NCBI GenBank assembly: GCA_015852425.1
Contig: JAAAIG010000205.1
Span: forward strand, 1 to 49,231
DNA from: Gryganskiella cystojenkinii
Taxonomy: Eukaryota > Mortierellomycota > Mortierellomycetes > Mortierellales > Mortierellaceae
DNA length: 49,231 bases
Direction: 5' to 3'
Shown: positions 33,168-43,050 of the stretch, one piece after another
Position numbering within the stretch: position 1 is the stretch's first letter
Layout of the letters: each line of letters opens with the position of its first letter
Program-made: the position numbers and the translations under genes
The notes under the pieces: generated by a model
Told to the model about the DNA's origin: nothing
The model's input: only the letters and a program-made list of their open reading frames with translations
The model's database searches: none

Positions 33168-34481
33168 TTTGTTAATAGTCTAGAAGGTCTAAAGAATGAA
33201 GAATATGGAATAAAAATATGAGTATCTGCTGCCATCCATAGAGTTGAGGCACGTTCCATTTTTTTCGAGGAGAGGGAGGGGGAGGGGGGAAGAGAATGAG
33301 TTTCCGCGCGAGTGTCTGAAATAAATGACTGAACAGAGGGGTGGTAAGTGTGGTGTGGTGCTACGTGTGGTGATTGCTGTAGGGGACGTTGAATACAAAG
33401 GTGCGTTTACTCACAGGAGTGAAGGCTGAGGGTGATGAATATGAACAGTGGGCGAGACTTGAGGCAAATATTCAACAGGAAAGGATGATTGAAGGAAAGA
33501 TGATGATCGAAAGAAATGAAAATCCAAAAAAACAAAAAAAAAAAAAAAAATCGCGGTCCTCAGATGACACACATTGAAGAGGGCACACGAAAAAAAAGAG
33601 TGATAAAAAAAGGCACCAAAAGAAAACACGGAGGCACAGCCGAGAAAGAGCCCTTGCTGTTTTTTTTTTGGTAGGCTGACGTGCTCTTGGTTCAAGTTGG
33701 CAGTAGTTGATGAAGAACCTCTCACCTTTTGGAATCAAATGACGACGAGAGGGAAGAATATAAAACGGAACGAGAATGAGAGAGTAATGGGGGGAGAGGA
33801 GCGGGGCGGTGTGAGTGAAGAAAGAGAAAGGTGGAGATGATGAGCAGAGTTGACGGACGGAGAAAACTGAAAGTGAGCCAAACAAGAAGGACGAGAAGGC
33901 ACTTTGGCCCGAGGTTTGGACTGGAGAGCGAGCGGACCATCGATGACGACCTGACGTGAAATCCTATTCTTGGGGTCTATTGGGCGCACAACAACAACAA
34001 GAAATAATGATGTCCGCGAGCTAAACGAGGGCACTTTCGCCCTGTCTGTCTCCCCTTTTCGCCTCGTTTCTCTGCACTGCTGGCGTTCATTCAGCCTAAC
34101 AACAGCATTACTCTGAACAGAAAGGCTGAATAATATCTCATCAACACGGATGCACTTTGTTCTCTTTGGGGTTCGTTCTTTTGAGTTTCTCTGGTGGATT
34201 TTTGACTGGAAATAGAGAGTTTATGACGTCACTTTTTTTTTGTTGGAAATTGTGATTGGCATTAAGCCTCTGCACAGACCAGGTGCGTGTGGGCATGCAT
34301 GAGAAGTGAAAATCTTTGGATGCTGCTCTTTCTCTTTCGTCCTCTCCCCCTCTTTCTCTCATTATTGTCATTCAATCTCTCCATCCGCACTGAACACAGC
34401 ATCTCTCACCTCTCATCTCTTTACAATGCTCTACTCTCTTCCCCACCCAATTCCATTTCCCTCTGCCTACGTAAACGGTCC
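33168..34481. promoter_or_regulatory. RHO1 promoter and 5'-UTR intron; boundary to the accessory block
   Basis: A 1.3-kb region with strong strand asymmetry: purine-rich on the + strand, i.e. CT-rich on the RHO1 coding strand. It includes the probable 5'-UTR intron (33189-33414) and A-runs at 33536-33550. A CT-rich leader on the + strand (34318-34470) points to a second, right-facing promoter for the gene fragment starting at 34482. Confidence 0.45.
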
Positions 34482-34682
34482 ATGGTTGAAGACTGGTTCG
34501 CGTTTCTACGTAGGAGAGGGTACAATCCTTTGACCATCCATGATTCCTGCATATTGTCGGCGATGGGCTGTTTCAGGGATCTCGTCGACGTGTTGTCGTT
34601 TTACAAAACCGCTCTCGCTCCACCTTTTATTGGTCGTCTGTCGTTCACCTCATGCATTCAACAGGCTGGGTGGTCCGTATAG
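34482..34682 (+). pseudogene. Truncated 5' end of a gene, possibly XPG/PIN-nuclease-like N-terminus
   Basis: A 66-codon ORF starts at a well-placed CCATGG after a CT-rich leader. It begins MVEDWFAFLRRRGYNP and continues to DLVDVLSFYKTAL before losing protein character and stopping at 34680-34682. A short initiator helix with a WxFLRxxG pattern followed by an I/L-V-D-V strand resembles the start of XPG/FEN1-type nucleases (MGIKGLW...G ... VDAS-W-Y), but the fragment is far too short to test this. No continuation in the same family could be recognised downstream. Treated as a truncated remnant; confidence in the family is low. Confidence 0.35.
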
Positions 34683-34930
34683 CAGACGCTGTCGTCGTCT
34701 GTATTCTGGCAACTACTGAGTCCGAGGGATAGTCCATCATAGTCTGTTCTGTAGATCTATAACAGTGTGATCGCACAGATACAAACGAATGTGGCTGTAC
34801 AAGAAAAAAAAAGTCCTTGAGTATGTTTTACACTTGAAAAGATGCGAGTAATGTCATGCCTGTACATTTGCAAGACTTGGAACAATAGCATTAGACATTG
34901 ACGGGGAATCATTCAAATTGTTTATCTTTT
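34683..34930. other. Gene-free spacer
   Basis: AT-rich sequence with an A-run (34802-34812). Nothing recognised. Confidence 0.4.
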
Positions 34931-36440
34931 AGGTTGTACTCTGTCTTGAGGAACACCGGAGCGCCACCAAGGACGAACTCTTTTGGCGACTGGATGAGCG
35001 ACTCAAGCGTTGAGGACGAGCACAACATCTCGACAACACTTCACGCGCGTCTCGCTGACATGCAAAGGAACGCCTGCAGGTACCAAATTCGCATCTACAT
35101 CTTCTCGACGAGGGCTTAGATTCAGGACAATTATACGGCCTGAACCTCAAGACCACCAGGGCAGACTCTTGCGTATCATCCACAAAAATCAAAGAGCTAC
35201 CTCTGGTCATATGGAAGAGATACGGGCCGCGGTCGGAAAAGCGACCATACAGGTAAGGGAGATGTTAAGCTAGTACCCCTTCTGTCGCCACTGTAACGCG
35301 CGTAGCCTACCGCTTATACTTTTTTTTTATATCTGCTCAACCAGGTCTGCTGCCAAGGCCACGACACGGAAAACTGTGCCGGTGTACCCTCTTCTTTGTT
35401 GGACTTGGGGCGACTTTTTCACCAATACCGGTCTTGCTCCCTCCTCCAGACACATCTTCGACCCACGAACTCATCAGAGTCGACCTTGTCATTACCAAAT
35501 ACGCCCAAGATGCGTACGATACAACGGCTCGCGTGAGCAGAAGTGGTGAAGACGACATTAATGTCGAGAACTGCGAGGTCATCAGGGAGACCGCCAAGGA
35601 GGCCACTCCTGTCACGACCACCAACGAAACTACATTTGTCAAGCGGAGGCAACGTAATCGGGCCTAGGCCAAGGTTGCTGGCGAAGGCGACACCACCAAT
35701 CCCGAACAGGGACAACACAAGAGGACAAGGACCGAGACTTCTGCTCCCACGACCAACAGTGCCTCCAGCACTAATCAGATCGGAATCCTGTCTTATGAAT
35801 TTTACAGCATGGCTTCTAGTCTCACCAATAAGAGCGATAAGGAAACGTGGGAAGAGTTGCACCCATTCTGAGACACATATCTTTGTCATTTGACCGTTTA
35901 TCCACTTTGACAATCAGCTCCTCCGCAAGGCAGAGTATGCGAAATTTACTCGCAAGCCATACCCAATCTCGAGCGTGGGCTCGTTGTGGTCCTTGTCTTG
36001 AATGCGACCGGGGTATTCGAAATCTTCTGAGCAGAAGCCAGCTATCGCTTCGATATCCCAAAGGTCGAAGGGGTCGAGGTCACGAACATCAACGTCGCCA
36101 AGCAGAAAAAGAACTCGGGTATCGTTCTTGGATCATTTTTCAATCTGCTCAAGATCAAGGAACAGTGCTGGGATCGTGGACTGACATTTACTGGCAGGTA
36201 AGAACCATTTGCGAATAATTGTATTCCTCTTCTTTTTTGTTGTTACCACAGACATCTGACTCTTTTTTAGTTTCTAATTTTTTCAATATGATATAGTGGG
36301 TTTTCTTGACGAATACCATGTGCGGATTCTCGGGAATGTCAACGTCAAGGCCTGAACTGGCCAGGCCCAACACCGAGGAAGAGTCAGTACCTTTCTAACA
36401 AAAAGAAACACAGGTCGAGGCCAGAGTCATTTGACTGGGA
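34931..36440 (+). pseudogene. Decayed protein-coding remnants, family unknown
   Basis: Several protein-like segments follow one another on the + strand in changing frames: LEEHRSATKDELFWRLDERL then EDEHNISTTLHARLADMQRN (shift and stop between them, 34950-35070); PEPQDHQGRLLRIIHKNQR (35140-35200); HELIRVDLVITKYAQDAYDT (35468-35530); QIGILSYEFYSMASSLTNKS (about 35780-35835); QLLRKAEYAKFTRKPYPISS (35915-35975); and FDIPKVEGVEVTNINVAKQK (36050-36105). Composition is unlike the chance ORFs elsewhere, but no frame stays open beyond about 100 codons. The order and strand agree, so this may be one multi-exon gene broken by indels. No known domain was recognised. Confidence 0.35.
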
Positions 36441-37240
36441 CGAAGAGTACCGGCACATGGGCAAGACCAAAGAAGAGGCGAAGTGTTTGATTACCGAGAT
36501 GGAGGCAAGTCTTCAAGGCCTGACGGAAGAAGTAAAACCCCTTCAACGCAAACTTCGAAAGGCCGAGCAAGAGTTGAGGGATACAAAACGACCCCACAAC
36601 GACGGGAAAAGGTCAGGAAATAAGTTTTCAACACCATGAAGGCTTTTGCTGGATTAGACCTCGACACACCTATCACCAAGGCTCTCTTCGATGATATGCT
36701 TGACACCAAGGTTGCCCTAACCTGCTATCCGGAAACCCTTGCCGCCAAACTACACCAATCCCACATGTTTGATGTCCCCATGCTGTCGCCACAGAAGCCC
36801 TCTCTGGATCGTGGGATTCATATCCGAAAGAGCCACCAGTGTTGTCCTCTATCATCGACATTGACCGCCTAAGATTGCTCTCAACGTTCTCGGAGCTGCA
36901 CCAACCAACGATACATATTCCAGAATGCAGGAAGCCCGAAAGACTGTCCGGCTCTTTTGTCCTGTTGTCGATCGTCTCAACCTCGAAATCGCGAACACAA
37001 GCGATATGAATATTATTGGGCTTCCATAGCAGGGCAACTCTGACCTCCTCGGATAGGACTGATTCCTCAGCATCCAAAATCACTTATTCAGAACCAACTC
37101 TCCAAAAGAATTTATCGCACAACTATGTCGAGAGAGCGTCAATCGACATTTTACAGCTAGGAGATCAAGAAGAACAGCGAAGTCGCTCGACAGGAGGAAA
37201 GGACACCCCCGACGAAAAAATATTGTCCTTGGTGCCGCGA
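36441..37240 (+). pseudogene. Decayed remnants including a predicted coiled coil, family unknown
   Basis: 36457-36639 encodes a Lys/Glu/Leu-rich helix (EEAKCLITEMEASLQGLTEE) likely to form a coiled coil. It is followed, in another frame, by FAGLDLDTPITKALFDDMLD (36643-36700) and, in a third, by IALNVLGAAPTNDTYSRMQE (36875-36935) and PKEFIAQLCRESVNRHF (37105-37155). Stops and frame shifts separate them. It may be the 5' part of the following element, but this cannot be proved from the window. Confidence 0.3.
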
Positions 37241-37286
37241 TGACCGGCCCTGGCCTAACGGTGACTGTGGAGACTGTGCATCATCC

Positions 37287-38233
37287 ATGGGATCAGCTGC
37301 AAAGGATTCACAACGGGTTTGGGGTCTTGGCAAATCTCAAGGACTCGGATACTCTGGAGGATCAGGTCAGAGCCTTGCCAACATCGATCAGTCTGATACG
37401 GTTTCGGAATTGGATGTGGCGATGGATGGTGTCTTGGTCACACACGATAACAAGAAGAATGCGGACGACTTGACCTCTAACTGCATGCCATATTTTCGTC
37501 ACAGCCACACCCAGATACCCTCTCTCGGTGACATGGATGTGGATCAACCCGAATCCGATTTTGTTAGTCCTGCTACTCAGAAAGAGAGGTTAGAGGCCTT
37601 TGTTCAAGAGATTAGGATTGCAGAACTCATGCGGATCAAGACCAAACGTTTCGAGAACCGGCAACAGGCTGCAAAAAAGGACCAAAATCATTTTCTACAA
37701 CACGACTCCAACAAAACGTTCCGACAGCTCCACAAATTACTTAGGGTCTCTCAATCACCATCAGCAGCTGTCACTCTGGATGATATCGAGCGTGCGCTGG
37801 CCATCCGGCGGAGGTCCGTTCCGAATTACAAAATATGGTGGATACAGGAAGGTCACAAGAATCCGAAGACGAACAAACCTGTGTCCAATGGAGAACATCA
37901 ATTAATTTGCCCAGAGGAAGAGAAAACTCTCACAAGGAAAACTTTGGGTGTGTTCATACTACTTTTTTTACTTCTGGAAACAATCCGTCATGAAAAGCAG
38001 GCTTATGATCTGACCTCATCTTTTTTTTCCAACTCTTAGAAGATCATAGCGATAATGAAAGCACCATTGACCCAGAAACCGGCCAGTGTTCGTTTTGTGG
38101 TGATCATACCTGCCCGAGCTCGTCGAGGACAGACTTGTCATGCCACGAGTCTGTTCACACTTGGTGGTTATCAACGTTCACTTTCACGGCCGAGCCGAAA
38201 CGTGCGAGGGAAGTCGCATCAAAGGTTGCCTAA
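37287..38233 (+). pseudogene. Two-exon ORF of unknown function immediately upstream of the TnpB-like C-terminus
   Basis: An ORF (37287-37947) is joined by a GT-AG intron (37948-38039, in phase) to 38040-38233, giving 284 codons without a stop. The first part is Ser/Asp-rich. The middle is basic and helical (ELMRIKTKRFENRQQAAKKD; TLDDIERALAIRRRSVPNYK). The second exon has a small Cys/His cluster (CSFCGDHTCP ... CHESVH). It runs into, and overlaps in another frame, the TnpB/Fanzor-like remnant. It is probably the central part of that same decayed element, but no RuvC-I or RuvC-II motif could be assigned with confidence. Confidence 0.4.
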
Positions 38234-38620
38234 AGTATAGAGACAACTGGCTTGCGGTCGAGAGAATGGTCGGATCGATTGTGCTTAAGGTCAACGAACA
38301 CTGAACCAGCAAAAACGTGCCCGTTTTGCTTGCTTCCTACTCGGCTAGCGAAGGCGACCAAGATCGACACTGAGGAGGGCAAGGCGAGGATAGTCTCTGT
38401 TGACGGAGCGGTACTCTGTACCAACGAGGGAGGAATGTGATTCATATGCTTGCGTTACACGAACCGGTCTCGAGACAGTAACGCGGCCTAACATTGTCAG
38501 TAAAATTTACTTTCCCTGGTTCGGAAAATACTCGCAGTGTTTTTGCCAAAAATCCGACCGCCGAAACCCATCAGCACCAGCTTCAACTGGATCAACAACA
38601 ACATTCCAACGAGCGCTGGT
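38219..38620 (+). pseudogene. Frameshifted C-terminus of a TnpB/Fanzor/IS605-OrfB-like RuvC nuclease (transposon-derived)
   Basis: Three marks of the TnpB/Fanzor C-terminus lie in order but in different frames. (1) 38290-38329: a VNEH-x-TSK-TCPFC pattern, the strand plus first zinc-ribbon Cys pair; an in-frame TGA replaces one residue and an extra A in the A5 run at 38311-38315 breaks the frame between TSK and TCPFC. (2) 38417-38450: the second pair, CTN-EECDSYAC, interrupted by a small insertion (GGAG-like duplication near 38427). (3) 38471-38495: RDSNAA then, one base out of frame, NI, matching the RuvC-III motif RDxNAAxNI with its catalytic Asp. Upstream in frame, YRDNWLAVERMVGSIVL (38236-38290) fits the preceding helix and strand. 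The copy is dead. The insertion limits are not visible. Confidence 0.6.
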
Positions 38621-39215
38621 ATAGACACCTCATCTGAACAGAGAGAAGTGCCGACCTCTGGTTTTATACCAGAAACCGCAACTCTTTTCGTTTTTTGATG
38701 TGCTGCAGCTCTGCAGCCTTCCATGACCGCTTGGCCCGCTCCTCATTTTGTTCCAGCCACTTGATAGCCCCTTAAAGATAGGATCAATGTTAGTTGAATA
38801 TTTCCTTGATGGAGTGCCAGTCCAAGAGCGGCAGCGAGGCCTGTAAGGAGCCGACATTGTTCAAGTGCATGGGCACTGTCAACACTCCAACTTCCGCCAA
38901 CACCATAATGCCACGGATTTGCACAAAGTGACGTATACCGTTTCTTCATCGTAAATGATCTGTATCAGGGGTACCATCGGTGCTCCTTCGTACGATACAC
39001 TTCTTTCAAACCTGACCGACGGGCCTCCAGAGATCCCATCCGTTCTTTGCCTGATCAGCCCTCTGACTTCGACCAGTAGCTTTACCGAAAGAAGCCTCTC
39101 TATCGCCGATCAAAATCTTAAAGTCTGGGCGGTCCCCTTTAGTCCCTGCATCTTTTGGGTAATTGACTCTGTTCGGGCTAACAGACGCAGAACAAAACGG
39201 TACAATGGCTAACAA
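38560..39215 (-). pseudogene. Decayed minus-strand gene fragment, possibly PD-(D/E)XK-like
   Basis: On the minus strand, protein-like segments appear in order: PKDAGTKGDRPDFKILIGDR then ASFGKATGRSQRADQAKNGW (39160-39030), then in another frame VSYEGAPMVPLIQIIYDEE (39005-38950), then RGIMVLAEVGVLTVPMHLNN (38925-38860). Shifts separate them. The RPDF...(I/V)-x-G-x-R-E...FG pattern, followed by alternating helix and strand, recalls restriction-endonuclease-fold proteins in which PD...ExK is the active site; the ExK position reads GKAT here, so the assignment is weak. No intact start or stop. Confidence 0.35.
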
Positions 39216-39299
39216 AAGCCATGAAAACTAAACGTAAATAATCCCATCAAAACATAACTCACAAATGCGTACGAATGTCATCATCAACATGATGAACAA

Positions 39300-40369
39300 A
39301 GATGTTCAAGATAGGGTCAATATTATTGACCACTGGTATTTCCTCAGACTGTGCTTCCATTTCCTTGCATGGCAAAATAATAGTCCTAAAAAGAGTCCAA
39401 CAGAAAAAGAAAAGAGAAGACAAACGGAAATGAAAGGTAGAAAAGAGCAACTGAATGAGTATAGGCATCTCCAAATGCTTAAACAAGACAAGGTACATTC
39501 GACTGACACAACTCGAGCAGCATCTGCAATCGATGGTCTTGCAAGGCTCCGAGCTCTTGAATCGCAGAAGAAGGGTTGTTGTTCTCTTTGTGCCGAGTAA
39601 AATAAATACGCATAGGGCAAAATATTGTAACACGTCAGTTGACGCGCCTGCAACCGTCCGTGTCGGAGGAAGTTGCGTTTTGAATACACTTGTCTTTGAT
39701 GTCGATGGTCCAAATCTTTTCTCAGTGATTCATGTATCTTCAGGAGCCGTTGATAACAGTAGAGCTTTATCATACAATTAGTGGGGTACCACGGCGGGAA
39801 TGTTCCGGCAAAGAACCTAAGCATAAAAGGTCAGAGATTAGCTCAGGAAAAGTTACTACCTTCGGCACATAAAATCTTGGATGTTTTGTACAATGTAACA
39901 GCTGGAGCAGTGCTTTTGAGTCCACAACGCCGCATCGGATTGATGACCTCCTTCTGATATTTGTCGATTACGCAGCCGATGCATACGTAAAAGAATCTGC
40001 AATTGAGGAACATTAATGGGACACAGTATAAAGTGTCATATGGCACATTTTAATCTACAATGCTTTCGATTGAGAGTTATACCTTTCGTCCTTCACGGTT
40101 AACCGCTTTCCTCGTTAATACATCTTCTAGAGTCGCAAACACCTGTTCCTCAGCCTCGGTATCACCTTCTGGAAGGAGTGGTTTGCTGAGGTGCAGAATG
40201 ACTGTGAAGGGTAAACTCTTGCCGCGTGAGTACTCTCAGACCCGGTTCAACGTGTGTCCTGCTCGAATATGTACATGCAATCTCAGCATGAGTCAAATAG
40301 GTCTGTACCACTGCATCGGCACCCACTACCGAGACGAAGGGATGCCCGTCAAGGCATAAATGAGAAGTA
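39300..40369 (-). pseudogene. Decayed multi-exon gene on the minus strand, family unknown
   Basis: Reading leftwards: HPFVSVVGADAVVQTYLTHA (40349-40290) and EPGLRVLTRQEF; then, shifted by one frame, TVILHLSKPLLPEGDTEAEE and VLTRKAVNREGRK ending at a good GT donor (near 40080); then, after a CAG acceptor near 40000, FFYVCIGCVIDKYQKEVINP and GLKSTAPAVTLYKTSKILCA ending at another GT donor (near 39857); then FFAGTFPPWYPTN after a TTAG acceptor (near 39820). Splice sites survive but junction phases disagree by one base at two places, indicating indels. The Cys pair and sequence order look like a real former protein; no family was recognised. Confidence 0.45.
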
Positions 40370-41017
40370 GGGAGAGGGATAGGGTTGTTGATTGTGAGTG
40401 GAGCAAAGGGAGGAGAGAAAGTAAAGAACGAGGTGCGTGATCCTCTTTCACCGGACTTGTGACTTCCATCTCGCGACCTATGCAATTTTAAAAAAAAAAA
40501 AAAAAAATCATTCATGCAAATCCTTTTCGAGTCGGTTGCATTGATGACAGAGCTAATTCGCGTTTCCATCTCTTTCTCCTTCCCTCTTTATATTTTTGAA
40601 TTCTTTATCGTCTCCTTCTCTTTGTTGTCTCAATCGACATTGCCTTCCACTCCTCTTTTTTCAAAACATTCGTTCGCACCATTCAACAACTTTGGTTCCA
40701 CTTCTTTAAAAGGAAGTGTTACACCAGCAGGAAGCAGATCGAGTTTTAAGCTTTCCCGCACGCCGCTGCTGCTGCGGTGGACGAAATGTTTCCCCTCCTC
40801 TCCCAAAGAGTTGGAATAACAAGAAGCAAAAAAAGCTCTCCAATTTTTTTTTGTTCTTTTCTGTTCTTCTTTTTTTTTCTTTCTTTTTGCTCAACGGCCT
40901 GTTCCCTGACCTTCGCCTTAATCTCTCTCTCTCTCTTTCCGCGTCTGTTGCGATTCTCCAAAAGGACAATCTCAACTCTCCTCCTCCCCTCCTTCATAGA
41001 CCTCCTAAGCGTCCAAA
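40370..41017. promoter_or_regulatory. Promoter and CT-rich leader of the WW-domain gene
   Basis: An A-run (40490-40507) is followed by a TTTATATTTT box (40588-40597) and a CT-rich stretch with (CT)n near 40920-40940. This resembles the leaders of the housekeeping genes in the window, in line with an active gene. Confidence 0.5.
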
Positions 41018-42064
41018 ATGTCCGCAAAGTTGCCTCCATCATCTCAGCAACAGCAGCAGACGCCTAAGCCAGAGCGGAGGGCGCCGCCAGACCCAACCGG
41101 TGTAGATGCCACTCTTGCTGTCCTTTTCGCTCTCGATTTTGCTTTTGCCCAGGAGCGAAATACGCCGATTACAACGCCAATTTCATCAGCTCCTGCTGGT
41201 ACAGCCTCTCCTGCTCCCTCGACAACTGGCGCCAGTTCTGCACCAGCCACCACTGGATCGACAGGATTAGCACCCATCAGTGTGAGCTCAACCACGTCCG
41301 GATCGGGTCCCTTGCCCGCAGGATGGGAAAAACGTCATACAACCGAGGGACGTCCTTACTATGTGAATCATAATACCAAATCGACCAGCTGGGTGGAACC
41401 CAAAACCGCGTCCGAATCAGGTCCCTTGCCCGCAGGATGGGAAAGACGTCAGACACCCAAGGGGCGTCTTTACTTTGTGGATCATAATACCCAGTCGACC
41501 ACCTGGTTGGAACCCAAAACAACAGCAACAACCACCGCAACAACGCCAATGTCGATGCCGACGCCGACGCCAGAGCGGAGGGCACCGCCAAACCCAACAG
41601 GTGTAGATGCCGCTCTTGCTGTCACTTTCGCTCTCGATCATGCTTTTGCCCAGGAGCAAAAAACGCCGACAGCAACGCCAACATCGACGCACGTCCAAAA
41701 GGCGGTGCAGGCTCCAGTTTACTATAGTGGCCCTCAGCAGCCACAGTACCCGCTACAACCTCGTCCTCTAGCTCAGATGTACCCTCCGTCTCAGACTCAA
41801 CAACCTTCTCTGCAGCAGTATCCTCCCACTCAGATGTACCCTCCATCTCAGACGTATCCACCTGCTCAGCAGCAGTACCCTCCTACCCCGGTGTACCCTC
41901 AGCCTCAGATGCATCAGCAGTACCCTCCTGCTCAGATTTACCCTTCCCCAAGAATGTCCGGCCCTAACCCGAGCTACCCTGCCAGTGTCGCCACAGCTTA
42001 CTCTGTTCAACCTCCATACCCGACTCAAGGTCAGCCCTTGCCTCAACAACAACAACGGCAGTAA
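41018..42064 (+). CDS. Protein with two tandem WW domains and duplicated flanking modules
   Basis: A single exon of 348 aa with a start (AAAATGTCC) after a CT-rich leader. WW1 (about residues 96-130: [20 protein letters not shown]) and WW2 (about 133-167: [20 protein letters not shown]) both keep the two Trp and the terminal Pro. Each side of the pair carries a copy of another module starting PERRAPP(D/N)PTGVDA and ending AFAQE (about 18-46 and 185-213). The C-terminal third is Pro/Gln/Tyr-rich with repeated YPP (for example [17 protein letters not shown]). WW domains bind Pro-rich motifs such as PPxY; the YPP-rich tail might bind WW domains of the same or another molecule (inference). It is the only gene in the right third of the window with an unbroken frame and an active-looking leader. 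Confidence 0.8.
   Translation: MSAKLPPSSQQQQQTPKPERRAPPDPTGVDATLAVLFALDFAFAQERNTPITTPISSAPAGTASPAPSTTGASSAPATTGSTGLAPISVSSTTSGSGPLPAGWEKRHTTEGRPYYVNHNTKSTSWVEPKTASESGPLPAGWERRQTPKGRLYFVDHNTQSTTWLEPKTTATTTATTPMSMPTPTPERRAPPNPTGVDAALAVTFALDHAFAQEQKTPTATPTSTHVQKAVQAPVYYSGPQQPQYPLQPRPLAQMYPPSQTQQPSLQQYPPTQMYPPSQTYPPAQQQYPPTPVYPQPQMHQQYPPAQIYPSPRMSGPNPSYPASVATAYSVQPPYPTQGQPLPQQQQRQ
41069..41168 (+). repeat. Dispersed coding duplication, copy 1 (copy 2 at about 41570-41669)
   Basis: About 100 nt beginning CCAGAGCGGAGGGC and ending near ACGCCGA recur about 501 nt downstream with few differences, in the same reading frame. They encode the PERRAPP...FAQE module on each side of the WW pair. Confidence 0.8.
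41297..41524 (+). repeat. Tandem 114-nt coding duplication encoding the two WW domains
   Basis: Unit 1 is 41297-41410 and unit 2 is 41411-41524; the period is 114 nt (38 codons). Long identical stretches remain, for example GGTCCCTTGCCCGCAGGATG in both, which indicates a rather recent duplication or ongoing conversion. Confidence 0.85.
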
Positions 42065-43050
42065 ACCGCTGGGACGCAGTCTTTTCAAGAGGTAATCAGA
42101 GGGAAAAAAGAATTAAGAGTTTCGACTGTGAACTGAACATGGTGGATGTTAACTCATTATTATTATCATCTTTTTTTTTTTTCGCTTGTCTCCCTGTTTA
42201 GGAGTACTTTGAAGCGAATAGATGTCAGAAGTTGGATATCAGAAGGAAAAAAATGTAGCTAGAAAATTCCCCCTCCCCCTCTCCCACCCCGTCTCTCGAA
42301 CTCGAGGATTCTTCATAAGATACATTAATAATCCGTGCGCTCTTTGGTTAAACCCACAAAAAGTTACCACATGCCTGACCTTGCCCGTCGTTCTGCTGCT
42401 TTGTCGTTCCTTTCCCGAACCAACTCAACCGGGATCCGGTCTATTTTGAGAGTCGTTGTGATAGGTTAGATAGCGACAATGATGAAGAGAGCGCAGCGAG
42501 CGCCAGTACTATTGCTGCTGCTACCTCCAGGGCTTGATACTGGTCCTTGAGGCAGTTGTAGTTGTTGTTGCGCCGTCGTCCACGTCCGTTGCTTGATCCC
42601 CGCTCCTCAGGTAGAGCTGGAGAAGATATCAAGACGTCTAGCCCTCGACTTCCTAATTTTTCCCTCACCCCGGTTCTCCTTCATCCGAGGTACGAGTCCT
42701 GTAAAACTGCAGTTGCAGGTGTCTGGCCTAGGTGTCTTGCCAAAAGTCGTTTTCCAGACTCGAGAAACCACTGCTCCAGGGGTTCAAAAAAGGGGCCCAA
42801 GCGACAGATGAGTTGAGAAGTGGTGTGGCTTGGGGGTTTTTTGCCTCTGGTCACGCATACAAGAGACGCGTTCTACTTCTTCCTCTCTATCTCCTCGCTA
42901 ACCTCCTCTTCCTCTCCACCACTCTTCCTATCTTCGCGGTGCTCTCTTTCCCATTCACTCTTTTCATCGTTGCATCTCTTTCAAGTACATTCATCAATAG
43001 GCGCCACCCGCCAACAGTAATGGGTATCCCTTGTTTATAGCCATTCGTCA
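42065..43050. other. No intact gene; short remnants and low-complexity sequence
   Basis: After the WW gene, AT-rich sequence and a T-run (42170-42182) are followed by 42606-42816, where a + frame encodes LALDFLIFPSPRFSFIRGTS and VSGLGVLPKVVFQTRET before stopping. These may be the start of the decayed gene seen from 43051, but the link is not secure. A CT-rich tract (42868-42990) follows. Confidence 0.3.

Noticed and set aside
39265..39600. 111-codon Lys/Gln-rich + ORF
   Set aside because: It lies opposite the decayed minus-strand gene and has no motif; likely chance in A-rich sequence, though a small real gene cannot be fully excluded.
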